The translations under genes were made by a program, and so were the position numbers. DNA of 64,000 nt, taken from Plectrocnemia conspersa (Eukaryota; Arthropoda; Insecta; Trichoptera; Polycentropodidae). The DNA lies in the NCBI GenBank assembly GCA_009617715.1, contig VTFK01000028.1, positions 248,001-312,000 on the forward strand, in the 5' to 3' direction. Of this stretch, positions 48,405 through 60,423 are shown in pieces. Under the pieces are notes generated by a model. It did no database searches and was not told the origin of the DNA. It worked only from the letters and a program-made list of their open reading frames with translations. The first letter of the stretch is position 1, and each line of letters opens with the position of its first letter.

Positions 48405-51249
48405 ATGATGAAATCAAGCAAACGTAGGCTTCAGAGTCTCGCGGAAGGCTCGGATATAATTCCGAACATATTCAAGTTGGACCAAGAGTCAGAGTGTTCG
48501 ATTCCACCAATGTATCGATCACGGCTACACGAACTGTTCCAACAGATTGAAAAAGAATTCGATATGCTCTACACTGAGAATTTAAATCGTAATTAATTTA
48601 TATTTTTTTATTTATAAATAATATATAATATTTAATTTATTTTTTATTTCAGTACATGAAAAGATAGATTTATTAAGCGAGCGATTGGAGCGAGAATCTT
48701 ACATAGGCGATAAACCAAGCGTCGACACCGTCGATTTCGATGTACAAAAGTCGGCAAAACAGAAATGTATTTGTATTGAATCAATACGTAAAAAAATCTT
48801 ATAGAAATATTGATTAAAAATAATATTATCTAATTATTACAGTGACACAAAGCTCGCAGAAGGTGAAAGCTAGTCATAAATTAAAAGTCCAAACTAGCAA
48901 AATTGTATCTAGTTTCAAAGCGCCGGCGTTCAATTGTCAGTTTGCTAGAGAGTTCACTGGTCACAAGGACGGCGTCTGGGAAGTGTCTTCAGCTAGGCCT
49001 GGACAAGCGTTAATTGGTTCTGCTTCAGCAGGTATTTTTTTTAATTTAAAAGTCATTATCTCACTAGAACATTTTTCAATAAAATCTTGTAGGGACTGAA
49101 AAAATCAATTCCTTCTATTGAGTTAGACACATGTATGTAGATACATAACCATACTAGACATTTTTTTTGTAAGAAGATTTTTTTCCAGTCCTCACACAAT
49201 GCCATGTTCTGTGAGTGAACCATCGAAAACCGATAATCACTCAGTTCTTAAAAAAATCTATTATGGAGCTTATTTGTCTAAAACTCATTATGCAATCCAA
49301 GATATTGCTACTAATATAAATAGCACTACATACATTGCTCCTTTATTGCTATGGGTAGTGTGGCACAACCCCTTCAGTTGCCAGTATGTGAATTTTATTA
49401 AAAAAAATATTAAGTCGATTTTAAAAAAAGTATAGGGAAGTTGGGAACCTTTTTAAAAATATATAGAGAATGATGGCAAATGTTTTGAATGTTTTCCGAG
49501 TTGTATGAAATTATTTACCACTTATTTTCTAGGTTCAATTTATCCAATTGCTTCCACAAAAATATTAGTAATCATCTTGTGATATCGTTCGCCATTTATG
49601 GTAAGCACATTACCAGTCTCATAATCAAAAAGTATGATCTTATCATGCCATGTGCTGAAAAACTACCCCAAACTGTTGCATATCAGGGAGATGCATTTGT
49701 TATTGGTGTATGGCTTTAGGAATTTTATTGTATAAGTAAGGCAGTTTTGCTTACAATTTGATGTTCTGTAACTGCAAAAGGTTGATTAGGGACGTCATAA
49801 ACTTCATGTAGTGTGCGATTTAGATTGCTCGAAGCTGAAACACAATCATTTTAGCTTAGTTTATTATAATATTTATTTATTTTTAACTAGTTATTAAATA
49901 TTACTAATTATTTATCATCAGTATTATCAGAATGTAGCACACACTTACTTTATGCTGATGACATAGTCATTTCAAAATAATTCTCACTATTTTATTATTA
50001 TTATAGATCATTCAGCTTATATTTGGAGCATCGATGTTGGAAAATGTCTATTGCAGTACCTAGGACATGCTGGATCTGTAAATTCGATCAGATTTCATCC
50101 GTCGAGGGACATTGCTTTAACTAGCAGTGGCGATACAACAGCTCATGTTTGGCAAGCTGCCGTGAATTGGGATTTACCAGTAAGCTTTGTTTTTTAACCA
50201 AATTAGATTTTTAGATATATAAGAATTTATTCATAATTCCAGTTACGAGGCCAATCGTCTGAAGAAGAACTTGACGGTGGATTTGAAGATGGAATCGAGC
50301 GATCAGATAGGCCGGAGTGTTTGAGGACGCCTTTAGTCGAGCTGACCGGCCACACTGGTGTCGTTGTATCGGCTGATTGGCTCCCAAGCGGTGATCAGGT
50401 CATTACTGCTTCTTGGGACAGAACTGCTAATTTATACGATGTTGAATCCGGTGATTTAGTGCAATGCTTGTCCGGTAAGTAAGCGTTAGTAAAACTTAAA
50501 GAATGCAAGAAAGTCAGATTTATTTAATAATACATTTAGGTCACGATCATGAATTAACTCATGCGTCGGCTCATCACTCACAAAGATTGGTTGTTACGGC
50601 GTCACGAGATACGACCTTCAGATTATGGGACTTTCGTGATCCAATACATTCGGTTTCAGTGTTCCAGGGACATACAGAGTAATTTATATTTTCAATTGCT
50701 TATAACTTATTGTAATGATTATTTTCTAAATTATGTTTAATTATAGAAGTGTCACATCTGCTGTATTCACTGGTGAAGATAAAGTCGTTTCAGGATCTGA
50801 TGATAGATCTGTTAAGGTATGTTGATTTATGCAATAAATGTATTTTAAAGTATTCTATCTCTAGTTTATTTTTATTAAGGTTTGGGATCTGAGGAATATG
50901 CGATCATCACTTGCTACAATCAGATCAGATTCTAGCGTGAATCGCATTGCCGTTAGCAACAATGGACTTATCGCTATTCCATATGATAATAGACAAGTCA
51001 GACTGTTTGATTTGAATGGACAAAGGATGGCTCGATTGCCAAGGACTAGTCGGATGGTTTGTAATTATTTGTTTTATCATATTATGTATGATTCTTATAT
51101 TATTGTTTTTTTTTATATTTCAGGGTCATAGAAGAATGGTAACATCTGTGGCTTGGTCTCAAGACATGACGGCGAATGTTAACTTCTTTTCTTGCAGTTT
51201 TGACCGCCGAATCCTCGGGTGGTCCATTCAACCACCTAAAGAAGTGTGA
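48405..51249 (+). CDS. WDR37: WD repeat-containing protein 37
   Basis: Nine coding exons: 48,405-48,588; 48,653-48,766; 48,843-49,031; 50,007-50,179; 50,243-50,474; 50,540-50,678; 50,747-50,816; 50,880-51,056; 51,124-51,249. All junctions are GT/AG with matching phases, giving 467 aa (human 494). The protein is a WD40 scaffold; in vertebrates it partners PACS1/PACS2 in ER calcium handling. The N-terminal ~95 residues form a predicted coiled coil ([19 protein letters not shown]). A conserved [17 protein letters not shown] stretch precedes the propeller, and blades are seen at [61 protein letters not shown] and [12 protein letters not shown]. The acidic insert between blades ([17 protein letters not shown]) is typical of the family. 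Two adjacent ATGs open exon 1. The 975-bp third intron is much longer than the others and holds no recognisable gene. Confidence 0.96.
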
Positions 51250-53680
51250 ACCATTAATCCAAAGTAGCTATAAAAATAAAATCAAACACATCAATTATGT
51301 CGTCGATACTTGAAAATGTGGTCTTACACACATTATATTAGCACTTAAGAAATAGTTATGATAGTCGATTACGTATCAATACTTAAAATAATAAACGAAA
51401 AGTAAAAATCATACAATTTCCTATGTTACCAATATTAAGTTCCTATTTATTTTGTGCACTGTTTACGAATACTTATAATAAATATTGGGAGTTATTTTTA
51501 ACTTATTTTAATGGATACTTGTATTTGCGTCCATTTGTTATTAATACATATTAATTTATTTTAATAATATGAGCATTATGTACCATTGGTGAGATTGTAA
51601 AACTTAAAAATTACGGGTGAAAAAATTATACGGTATGAAGGTTTAATTTTATGTTGCTTGTGGTTGGGTTAAAATTTATAATAGTACTAACATCCTTGTT
51701 GCAATATGTTTATTATTGTTGTTTTTATCTTTCAATATAAATTTGTGTACTGATTAGTTGTGATTTACAATGAAAATATATTAATAATAAATGTGTGTGT
51801 ATGTTGTATAAAATATGAATATACAAGAGGATGGGGGACCATAGCGATTTGGTTCTTAAGATAACCGAGATTCTCTTACTATATTAATATTGATATTCCT
51901 GAGAAATTATAAATGTATGATAGAAAAAATAATTATATAGATTAGTATTTTTTTAATTGATTTTCAAAACTTATATAATGTACTTTGGTCTTCCAATGTC
52001 TTTAAAACCAATTTAAAAACACTGATCTAAATAATTATTTAGATTCGATTTCTTGTATAATTTTAAAATGTTTATATATTATTCAATCGTGTATACCTCG
52101 ATAACCGTCTACTTGAACTAGTTTTTATAACTTGTAAATTAACTGAAGATTAAAAAATTCTTAAATAATCAAAAATAGATACATCTTTTAAAAAAAATAT
52201 TTTTATATGATAGTTATCACAGGAGAAATATTTTACTATTCAATACTAATTCATTTATATGCAATTAAATTTCTCCTTTAGTAAATCCTTGCTATTGTAT
52301 TCCAAACTTTTAATTAAAAATACATCTCGTCTGTACTACTACTATATTAAAAATATAGATTCCAATGATGAAACAACATATCAAAATTTTATCAATGCAG
52401 GTTTTTAACTTAAATATTCCTAAACGTTCACTGAGAATGTTTTAATTTTGTATTATTTTATTTTATTTCTAACAGTATTGTAAATATAATATTTACATTA
52501 TAGTTTAAAAAGATATTTTTTAATAAATTCGTACTGATTTATTTTAAATTTCTCATTCGTTGATTCAACAATGATCACAACTCAAAATTGTCTTTACTTT
52601 GACAGATATATAAGTATTTAGATTTGTTGTTATGAAATGAAAATTTTATCAAAAAGTGGACAATAAAAATCCTAGCATTAGTAGAGTCAAAAATATATCA
52701 TATATTATTATTGGTGTTTCCAAATTATATTTCTTAAAAAAATAATACTTCAAATTGTTAAAAAATATAATATTTGTATCGATATCACTTTAATTTATAT
52801 AAGATTGCAAATCAGGAAGTTTTACTTCCTTATTGTTGATCTGTAATGTTTTCTTATTGATTACTCTCTCATCAAAACTGCTTTAATAATATGAATAAAA
52901 TAATATACTAAAAATTAATTGTTCTGTAAGAATGCAACTTCAATGATTTTTCTTCAATCCATATCTGCTGTAGATCTGTAAATATTGTTGAATTGTAAAT
53001 ATGTTTTTTTAATTATTAAATATTTATGTATATGAAAAAACACTAATAAACATTTATAAAGCAATATTTAATTTGTATTTCTTTAATAGTGATAAACAAT
53101 AGTTTCACCTTAAAATTAGAAATTGACTATCGTTTTATTCAATATTTCTCTTGAAAGGTTTTAGTTTAATTTTATCTTTGTATGATGCAGTGATTGTCTT
53201 TAAGAATTTGTAGTGGTAAGGCTGCAAAAATAAAAGTTAAAGAAAGCAAAATATCCTTAATAATACTAAAATATGCACTATATAAGATATAATACGAGAC
53301 AAAAATAATTTACTGACATTTGTGCACATAAAAATATTTAAAACAGACATATTTTATACTAGAAGGTATGCAGCCCAAGTGGACGAACAGCCACTGGTAT
53401 GATGTCTAAATGCTGTGTTGGTACTATTGAAAATTAGATGTATTATGTCATTAGTGAGATATTGTGCACAAGAATAAAAAAGTGTCTTAAATTAATGCAT
53501 ACGAAATATAAAATGTTCTTATGCTAATTATATTACTAAAATTATAATATGCCGAATTTAAATTAAAGTTAAGATGTTTCATGTCAAAAAGAAACGAAAT
53601 ATCATAAAATCAAAAGTAAATGGAAACCAATTATTTAACTATGATATAGAAACACAAACTCGCATATTGTAACACTTGCT
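51250..53680. other. 3' region of WDR37 and AT-rich intergenic DNA
   Basis: Very AT-rich sequence with many AATAAA motifs, presumably including the WDR37 3' UTR. No second gene can be supported on either strand. Confidence 0.5.
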
Positions 53681-53681
53681 A

Positions 53682-53955
53682 CAGTAATACCCCGTTTAAC
53701 GCGAGGGATACGTTCCAGCAAAGTAGAGCGTTATAGGAAACAAAGTTAAACGAGTTCCGTTCTTGAGCTCATCATTAGAAAAACTTTCTGCTCTTTCTTC
53801 TAAAATCTCTTCAGGATCTTGCACATCAACCTCACCTACACCCGTTTGTGTTGCTAGTTCCACTATTTCGTTGATATCAACAGGCGATTTTCGGGGAGTA
53901 CCCTATTCAAATAAAACAGCGTTAAACCAAAACAGCGCTAGGCGGGGTCTTACTG
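53682..53955 (-). mobile_element. Internally deleted Tigger-like element retaining a transposase fragment
   Basis: Ends CAGTAATACCCCGTTTAACG and the complement of CAGTAAGACCCCGCCTAGCG are flanked by TA at 53,680-53,681 and 53,956-53,957; total 274 bp. Between the ends the minus strand encodes DINEIVELATQTGVGEVD, then QDPEEILEERAESFSNDEL. This corresponds to the C-terminal region of Tigger transposases and to the segment around ILDLAHDLGFEGLNERD in the 16-kb element. It is therefore a deletion derivative of a full element, but of a subfamily distinct from the 16-kb one because the ends differ. Confidence 0.85.
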
Positions 53956-54059
53956 TATTTTGATTTAATCTACACCCCAAAATACTAATATCAAATGCCA
54001 GTCCCTAAAGCTCCAATATCAGTAGTTTAGGGACGTAGTTTGGAGGAGGGAATTTGCTC

Positions 54060-54185
54060 CCCTCCCCCCTTGAATTTGCCAATAAAATGCATGTTATTTA
54101 ATGAAATCGAAATATTAAAAATCAACCACTAACTGGCCAACTTTTTACGGGTTATCCCTAAAAAAAAAATATAAAAATACAGTAC
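54060..54185 (+). repeat. Repeat D, copy 1 (direct repeat with 54.72-54.81 kb)
   Basis: CTTGAATTTGCCAATAAAAT followed by TTATTTAATGAAATCGAAAT and a CACTAACTG block recurs, more diverged, at about 54,722-54,812. The preceding CTCCCCTCCCCCC run and GTTTAGGGACGTAG are reminiscent of transposon termini. The family was not recognised. Confidence 0.45.
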
Positions 54186-54422
54186 TGAAAATATTTTTTA
54201 AAATATGTCGCTTGAGTGAAATCATTTCGGAATACATTTTCATCGGTAGATATATATTTTTACCAGTGAAATTATAATTTATCTGACTGGTGCTAGTAAA
54301 ATTATATGATTTTGACTTTTCCATACGTAGTAATATATGCAATTACAAACCAACCATTATTAATTTACATGCGTTATATAAATATTAGAATGAATGTGTA
54401 TTTTATAGTGAAGTTATATGAA
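54185..54422 (+). repeat. Dispersed repeat family B, copy 2
   Basis: Matches the reverse complement of 10,100-10,378 through several conserved blocks (TTTTTAAAATATGTC, TGCTAGTAAAATTATATGA, GTGTATTTTATAGTGAAG). It lies between repeat D and the half-copy of foldback family F, in what looks like a composite repeat cluster. Confidence 0.5.
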
Positions 54423-54559
54423 CCCAAATCATCTCTAAGGGGAAATAAACGGAAGAAAAATTACAAACAGACATCGCATCTCGTATATTGCTCCATGGTT
54501 TGTCTGCATTTCAATAATACCCTATGTTTTAAAAATATGATATTATTACGGACTTCTGA

Positions 54560-54711
54560 TATTAAAGTATCGGTCGAAGTATATTTAAACCGAATTTTGA
54601 TCAATAGGAGAATATTGTTATAAAAACTATTAATATGAACGCTAGATAACCGAAAATTTCCACTGCGACGGCCATAGCACGATTTATTGCTCTTGACGTA
54701 AATTTTCCAAC
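54560..54711 (+). repeat. Foldback MITE family F, copy 3 (partial)
   Basis: GTATATTTAAACCGAATTTT and CAATAGGAGAA match the outer arm, and CCACTGCGACGGCCATAGCA plus CGATTTATTGCTCTTGACG match the inner part of the right arm of the 25-kb palindrome. Most of the left arm is missing. The flank CGGTCGAAGTATATT is also shared with the 25-kb copy (TGGTCTAAGTATATT), showing that the family extends outside the palindrome. Confidence 0.5.
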
Positions 54712-54721
54712 AGAAACGCTC

Positions 54722-54812
54722 CTTGAATTTGGCCAGAAAAAAATATATATCATTTAATGAAATACTGTGAATCTTAATGAAATCGAAATATAAAAAAAAA
54801 CATCACTGACTG
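54722..54812 (+). repeat. Repeat D, copy 2
   Basis: TTGAATTTGGCCAGAAAAAA, CATTTAATGAAATACTG and CTTAATGAAATCGAAATATA align in order with 54,072-54,140 as a direct repeat. A run of ten C residues follows at about 54,822. Confidence 0.45.
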
Positions 54813-54829
54813 ATTAATTTCCCCCCCCC

Positions 54830-55213
54830 CCAAATTTAAAAAGAAGCAGAAAAATATGATAATATCAAAAATTAGTGACAAATATTAGTAATCACACTAT
54901 GATAACGTATTTAAATATTTTAATAATTCTTATTATTAAATAATTAAAATTTTCATAGAAAAATTTAGACTTGACAAATTATAGCTTAAGACCAAATAAG
55001 TTAAAACGAACTGTCAAACTAATGTCATGAATTTTTGTGTTCAACGAAACTATGTATTTAAATACCACTACCTGTTTTAAATAAACTATTTAAATTATAA
55101 AATATTATATTTTAATTAATTTAGATACATTTAAAGGTTTTTATAGATTAATTTATTTAGTGCAAATGCATTTTTTTATATTTTATAATAATTATCCACA
55201 ATTTTAGTCTAAA
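54830..55213. promoter_or_regulatory. Upstream region of the BRF1 fragment
   Basis: AT-rich DNA with no gene. An acceptor-like ACAATTTTAG ends at about 55,207, six bases before the start codon, so a spliced 5' UTR is possible. No TATA box can be singled out in such AT-rich sequence. Confidence 0.3.
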
Positions 55214-55896
55214 ATGCCTTCTGGAAGGAAGTGTAAAAACTGTGGCTCATCTGAGATCGAAGTCGATCCGGCCAGGGGTGACGCAGTATGCACAAACTGC
55301 GGTTCTGTGCTAGAAGACAATATAATCGTTGCCGAAACAGAGTTTCAAGAGAATGCTCATGGGGCGTCTTCTATGGTCGGCCAGTTCGTCTCTGCCGAAA
55401 GCAAAGGAGGCGCGACTGGTTATGGAACATGTACGTATTTAAATAAGTTTAATCTATCATATATTATCACTAATTTAATCATATACTTTCTATTTTAGCT
55501 TTCATGGGAGTTTCGACTGAATCTCGCGAAGTAACGATAAGAAAAGCTAAAGTAGGCATTACTGCTTTAAGTCAGCAGCTGCACCTGAAGCAACATTGCA
55601 TTGACATAGCATGTAATTTTTTCAAAATGGCTTTGAGTCGACATTTAACTCAGGGTAGACCGGCTCCTCATATTCACGCTGCTTGCGTTTATATAACTTG
55701 TCGCACAGAAGGCACCGATCGTATGTTCTATGAAGTTTTTGTGTATATGTTTATGTATTATGTGTGTATTTATTTTGTTTTATTTATTTAGATTTACTCA
55801 TCGATATCAGTGATGTTTTACAAATTTGCTGCTATCAACTCGGGCGAGCATATCTTCAATTATCGAGAGCGCTTTGCATTAAGATACCTTCAATTG
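55214..55896 (+). CDS. BRF1: TFIIIB subunit BRF1, N-terminal exons only
   Basis: Three exons, 55,214-55,430, 55,499-55,720 and 55,792-55,896, join in phase to 181 codons plus one base. BRF1 is a TFIIB-related factor that recruits RNA polymerase III to tRNA and 5S genes. The zinc ribbon has Cys7, Cys10, Cys26 and Cys29 with [19 protein letters not shown]. The first cyclin fold follows with [33 protein letters not shown] and [20 protein letters not shown]. Exon 3 ends in a good donor (ATTGGTGAGT), but none of the expected following exons (second cyclin fold, then the BRF homology region; normally about 650 aa in all) was found up to 64,000. Either the gene is truncated, or a very long intron contains the BTBD6 gene. 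Residue conservation is high and no stops occur, so if it is a duplicate it is young. Confidence 0.9.
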
Positions 55897-57732
55897 GTGA
55901 GTTTTTATTTATTTATTTAAATTTATACTTGTGACAATAAATCTTTAATTAGGTTCTAAAAATCATAGTCCATTTATATTTTTCTCAGAATGAAAAATAA
56001 AATACACTTACACTCATATCGTTCTAAAAATGTGCTAGACGCATATTATAATGACTCGTGCCCTGTGAGTGGTCAATTTATTTTGATGACATAATCGGTA
56101 GGCGGAGTCATAAAATATTCTTGTTCTATTCTTCATTCTGATATTAATTAGAATATAGTGTAATGATGATAGTGAGTTGTTATTTAAGAAAAACTGTGGG
56201 TAAAATATCATAATGCTTATAGTCGTTTTATTTTTAATCAGTGCACAAAAACATCATTCAACGCATGTACATCACGTTTCTCTAAAATTTCTGTCCTGTG
56301 ATTGGTCAGTCGCCCTGAGGGGTTATTTAATAATGTATAAATACACAGGGCAGTTTTGGCCTGTTGCTCTCGACTATTATCTTACCTCCCCTTTCCCTAT
56401 TGTTATAAGTACATATGTTTCATTTATTATATTCCTCTTATTTATGAAATTAATATTGTTTTGATCTAATTCAGTATTGTTTTAGCGGTTTCGGGCACTG
56501 ACTATTAAGAAAACAACCTTTCAATTTACCAATTGGTTGTGTTTGTATTACCAAATACAAACACCCTTCTCTCTAATAAGACTATTGGCAAAATAGTGAT
56601 TGACTAAAGCAAAGACAAATTAATATTGTTACTGTAATCTCAATAAAAAAATCATCCGACTTCTACTCAAAGCATTTGTAATCAACATCTAGACTTGTAT
56701 ATTTATAGATGGCGATTATAATCCAGTAAATAAAATATAATAATAAAACTACTAATGTAAATAAGACGAGTCAACTGTGAGTCTTACTGCAATGTAAATA
56801 TAAATAAATGAAACTATAACAAATGTACTATTTGTTAAACTCGAACCGCTGTTGTGTAGAATGTGGTCTTTTACATTGTAGTAAAACTAACATACACATT
56901 TGTTAATCCTGGAGTTCATGAAATAAATACATTCATTCGCATTTTGTGAGGAACTATTGTATGGGATAAAAATAGTTTTCCAATATGCAATATTGGCCGT
57001 TGATTGTAAGAACTGACAATTATATAAAAAAATATAGTAGTGATGCGGCGATTCTACAGCTCTCGTTGACACTCGTCGTTTATAAATATACACATACATA
57101 AGTATAAAATATAGGTAAAAATAATAAAAAAAATATATAAATAACCAATTATTTTATATTTTTTCAATATTTTCGTCGTAATAAAAATAAAACTAAATTC
57201 CTGAAGCCATAATTTATTATCAATATTTTTTGTCTTAAAAATAGATATTAGAGTTCAGCACAAGACGATATTAAATCCATTATTATTTTTACCACATGAC
57301 TCCTACTTTTAAATAATTCGGTATAATATTCGACTTTTATAGTTGTTTCAACGTGACCTAGGCAAGCTTTTTTATATCGATAAGATATGACTAATACAAT
57401 AGAAATTGTTTAAACTTTAAACACTAGGTTTACTCCAACACATATTTTTTAGTTACGCACTCGTAACAGACTTAAGTAACACTTGGATCACAAAACGATA
57501 TCTAAATCATTGACATTTTGATTATTATTATTATTATTATTAATTGTATCTTAACGACTAATTAAACAAAATATTTAGAATAGTAGTCGGGTAAAGGCAT
57601 AGTGAATCAAAAGTGTTCAACATCACCTCGAAAACATTAGTTAATAATTTAATCACATTGCTGCAGTTCATCTGAGTATAATTGAAAAGTGGTAACTTTA
57701 GCCCTGACGCTGCACAGCGAGTAAGGCGAATA
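55897..57732. other. Region after BRF1 exon 3: no exon found, promoter-like motifs
   Basis: This stretch, where the next BRF1 exons would be expected, has no matching coding sequence on either strand. At about 56,290-56,400 there are CCAAT-type motifs (GTGATTGGTCA) and TATAAATA with a mixed-composition segment after it. A similar GTGAGTGGTCAATTTATT lies near 56,067. The end nearest 57,732 should include the BTBD6 3' UTR. Confidence 0.45.
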
Positions 57733-60423
57733 TCAGTCATCCCCGTTGCTGACGTTCGTCGGGCCGTAGTAGATCAGCTCTGGGATTTGACCTCCTTGCA
57801 CGCCGGTGCCGTTTGTGCTCTCCGACGAGCACTGGAATTGAAACGTCACAGCTCCGCTGTATATCTCGCTCAGGCCCTCCTGGCCGAAATAGCTCAAGTT
57901 AGCCCCGTCTAAGATAGCCGACGCTGTGTAAAAGCACTCTGGCTCTATTTGGATTGGATTTTCGAAGTAGACGTGAAACGTGTTGCTAGAGCCGTCCGAG
58001 AAAAACTTTGTTTTGTTTTCGGCCAAGATCCGACCGAAACGTTTCAATTCGATTTTGACGTTGTAATCGGCGGCTCCGTTTGAAGAGCCGTAGAGACCAA
58101 ATCCGACGACAAATATTCGTTTATCCACTGAGAATTGTATGGAGTCGCATCTTCCCCTGTATCGCCATTGATTACTTCTATAGGCGCACGATTGAAACCG
58201 ATGACAGACCTAAAAATAATAAAATATAAATATCAACTCTCTTTTAACTAAAATATTGACCAATCAATGATCATAACTTACAAGTGTTTTCAATCCGTTT
58301 CTTGGCTTGATCGGATATAGCAATGTCGGTTTGTTGCTCGCGGTAAAATGCAGGAATATATCAATGGTTTCTTGCAGTGTGAGTATTCCTTGTTGCGCCA
58401 CTCCGTTGGCAAATTCTTCTAAGCTCATCGTAGGTATCCTTACTAAGTATATGGCATTTCCCAACATTGCTCGTTTATTTTGAGGCGTCGGTTCTATTTC
58501 TCTTCTGACGCATTCCGCAGAGGCCCAACTCAAAGCGGCTTCGAACAAGTTGATCTCTTTACAATTCAAAGTCTCTCTAGCTAGCACCGATTCCAGCGTC
58601 GACATATCAATGTCCACGAAACCCTCAGATTTTAAAGCCATCTCTGCCTAAAAGTACATAAAATCTGTATGAGTTTCTTGAATTTCAGAATCTGCTATTA
58701 TATTAAATTAATTACAAAAAGTGTCTTCAGTTATTTTGTTATTAAGTATATGCTCTCTAGCTGATTTTATATCTTTACTATATTAATATTGAATCTATCA
58801 ATATATAAATATTGTTATAGCAGGTTTTGAAAATCATATAAGGGATTGGAGTAAATTAAAACTGCAATACAATGCCTTTTGATAAATCATGTATTTCCAA
58901 TATACATGCATATAAATAATATGTACAATCAATCGAGATAAAAACATATAAAGAATTTCACTGATATGTATTGAGTATTATAACAAAAATAATTAACAGG
59001 AACTAATTTCTTAAAGAATATATAAATCAATGCAATTTTCTTTAGAAAAATTACAATATTGTATACACGTGTGTTTTTCAATATATAAAATATTGTATTG
59101 CAGTTTATAGGTGTAAGTAACGAGCGTATGACTAGACACATTTATCCTTTACGACTTATATATTATTACATCACATTAGTAAAATAACATCTTGTCAGAT
59201 TATTGCTTTGTACTGTAAAAAACAAGTATAGCGACGAAGTTAAGAAGACGTTATCGAATCTTCGTCGGACGATTCCGCATACGAGAACGAAGCGCTCGAC
59301 GAGTCCGTAGAAGACAGCAGTTTCTCTTTGAACTTGTTCATTAAATCGTTCAAAATTACCTGAGCGTCGATAACCTCCCAACACCGTTGCATCAGATCCG
59401 GCTCTTCAAAAAGCCTCGACTGACTGAGTAGTAAACACGCATTTTTAACAGTGAGGCTCGTTTCTAAATAGTTGACGCACGCCTCGGCTAAATGTGGCAC
59501 AATATATTTCTTAGCAACGTACAGAGTAGACAGAACTGTATCCGCTTCCAATTGTATTTCATCACAGTACAGGTACCTGAAACGATTGAACAATGTTAAA
59601 AATGATTAATTAACAATAATTCAAGTATAGAAACGCACTTTAACAGTGTCAAAAATGCAGAGGGTTCCACGTCAGGTACTTCAATTTCTTGTTTACACTC
59701 AGCTAAGCCTCCGTAGAACATTGCATAGAAGACGGAACTGCCAGTTGCAAGAACGTATTTGTGAGCCGGTATACATTGAGTCTGACCTGTTATAAATATG
59801 TAAATTATCATTTAGTTGCTGAATTTAAAATTCTGAATATAACTAAACATTATTCGAGTTGGTTTTTTTCCAATGAAAAAATTCTCTATTGACAAAAATA
59901 GTCATAAATAAAAAAAAACCAACATCTACAGCTTTTACAAATGAACTTTTCTTGATCATTCATCGTCATAGATGCATTTTGACAATAAATGCTTTTATAA
60001 ATTGGATTAAATTATAAGTTTTGAAATATATTGTAATTGGCAATTGGTAATCCGAAATTCTTCTACTGTATTTTGAAGTGTAAAAAGTCATTCTTGAATC
60101 TATAATATATAATATATAACCCAATCATGTCACTGTACCTGGTCCTCCGACAAGGAATTTAACGTCCGCCATGAGCTGATTGTTAAACATGGCTGCATTC
60201 CTCTCTCGGACAGTGGGCCTGCTAGCTTGCCAGTTGGGGTCGTGGGTAGCAGGAGTTGTCATGAAGGGCGGCGTGGGCGTCGGGGGAGCTGAAGATGGTA
60301 CGGGTGATCCGATGGGCGAGGGCGGTGCACTGTGACAGGACTGCGTGATTTGCGTGCCAGCTTCTCGTTGCAGGATCCCGCCATAGGGAGGCGAAATTGA
60401 CAATCCGCTCGGATTGCAATTTT
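57733..60423 (-). CDS. BTBD6: BTB/POZ domain protein BTBD6 / lute (BTBD3/6 family), first coding exon not found
   Basis: Five exons on the minus strand: 60,423-60,139; 59,786-59,639; 59,576-59,360; 58,647-58,282; 58,209-57,733. All junctions are in phase and give 496 residues. The family is a Cullin-3 substrate adaptor; lute acts in fly neuromuscular growth and BTBD6 in vertebrate neurogenesis. Order: a Pro/Ser/Thr-rich N-terminus, [19 protein letters not shown] and the BTB domain ([48 protein letters not shown]), the BACK domain ([20 protein letters not shown] to [28 protein letters not shown]) and a PHR domain ([57 protein letters not shown]). The match is to BTBD3/6 rather than BTBD1/2. 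The first exon listed opens with two bases of a split codon, so the start codon lies upstream and is missing. Confidence 0.94.

Noticed and set aside
49199..49719. Frames inside the long WDR37 intron
   Set aside because: No conserved motif and no usable splice context; a GTGTGGCACAACCCC motif shared with 3.7 kb is too short to establish a repeat.
57733..60423. Assignment to BTBD1/BTBD2
   Set aside because: The domain order is shared, but specific stretches ([47 protein letters not shown]) fit BTBD3/BTBD6 and lute.
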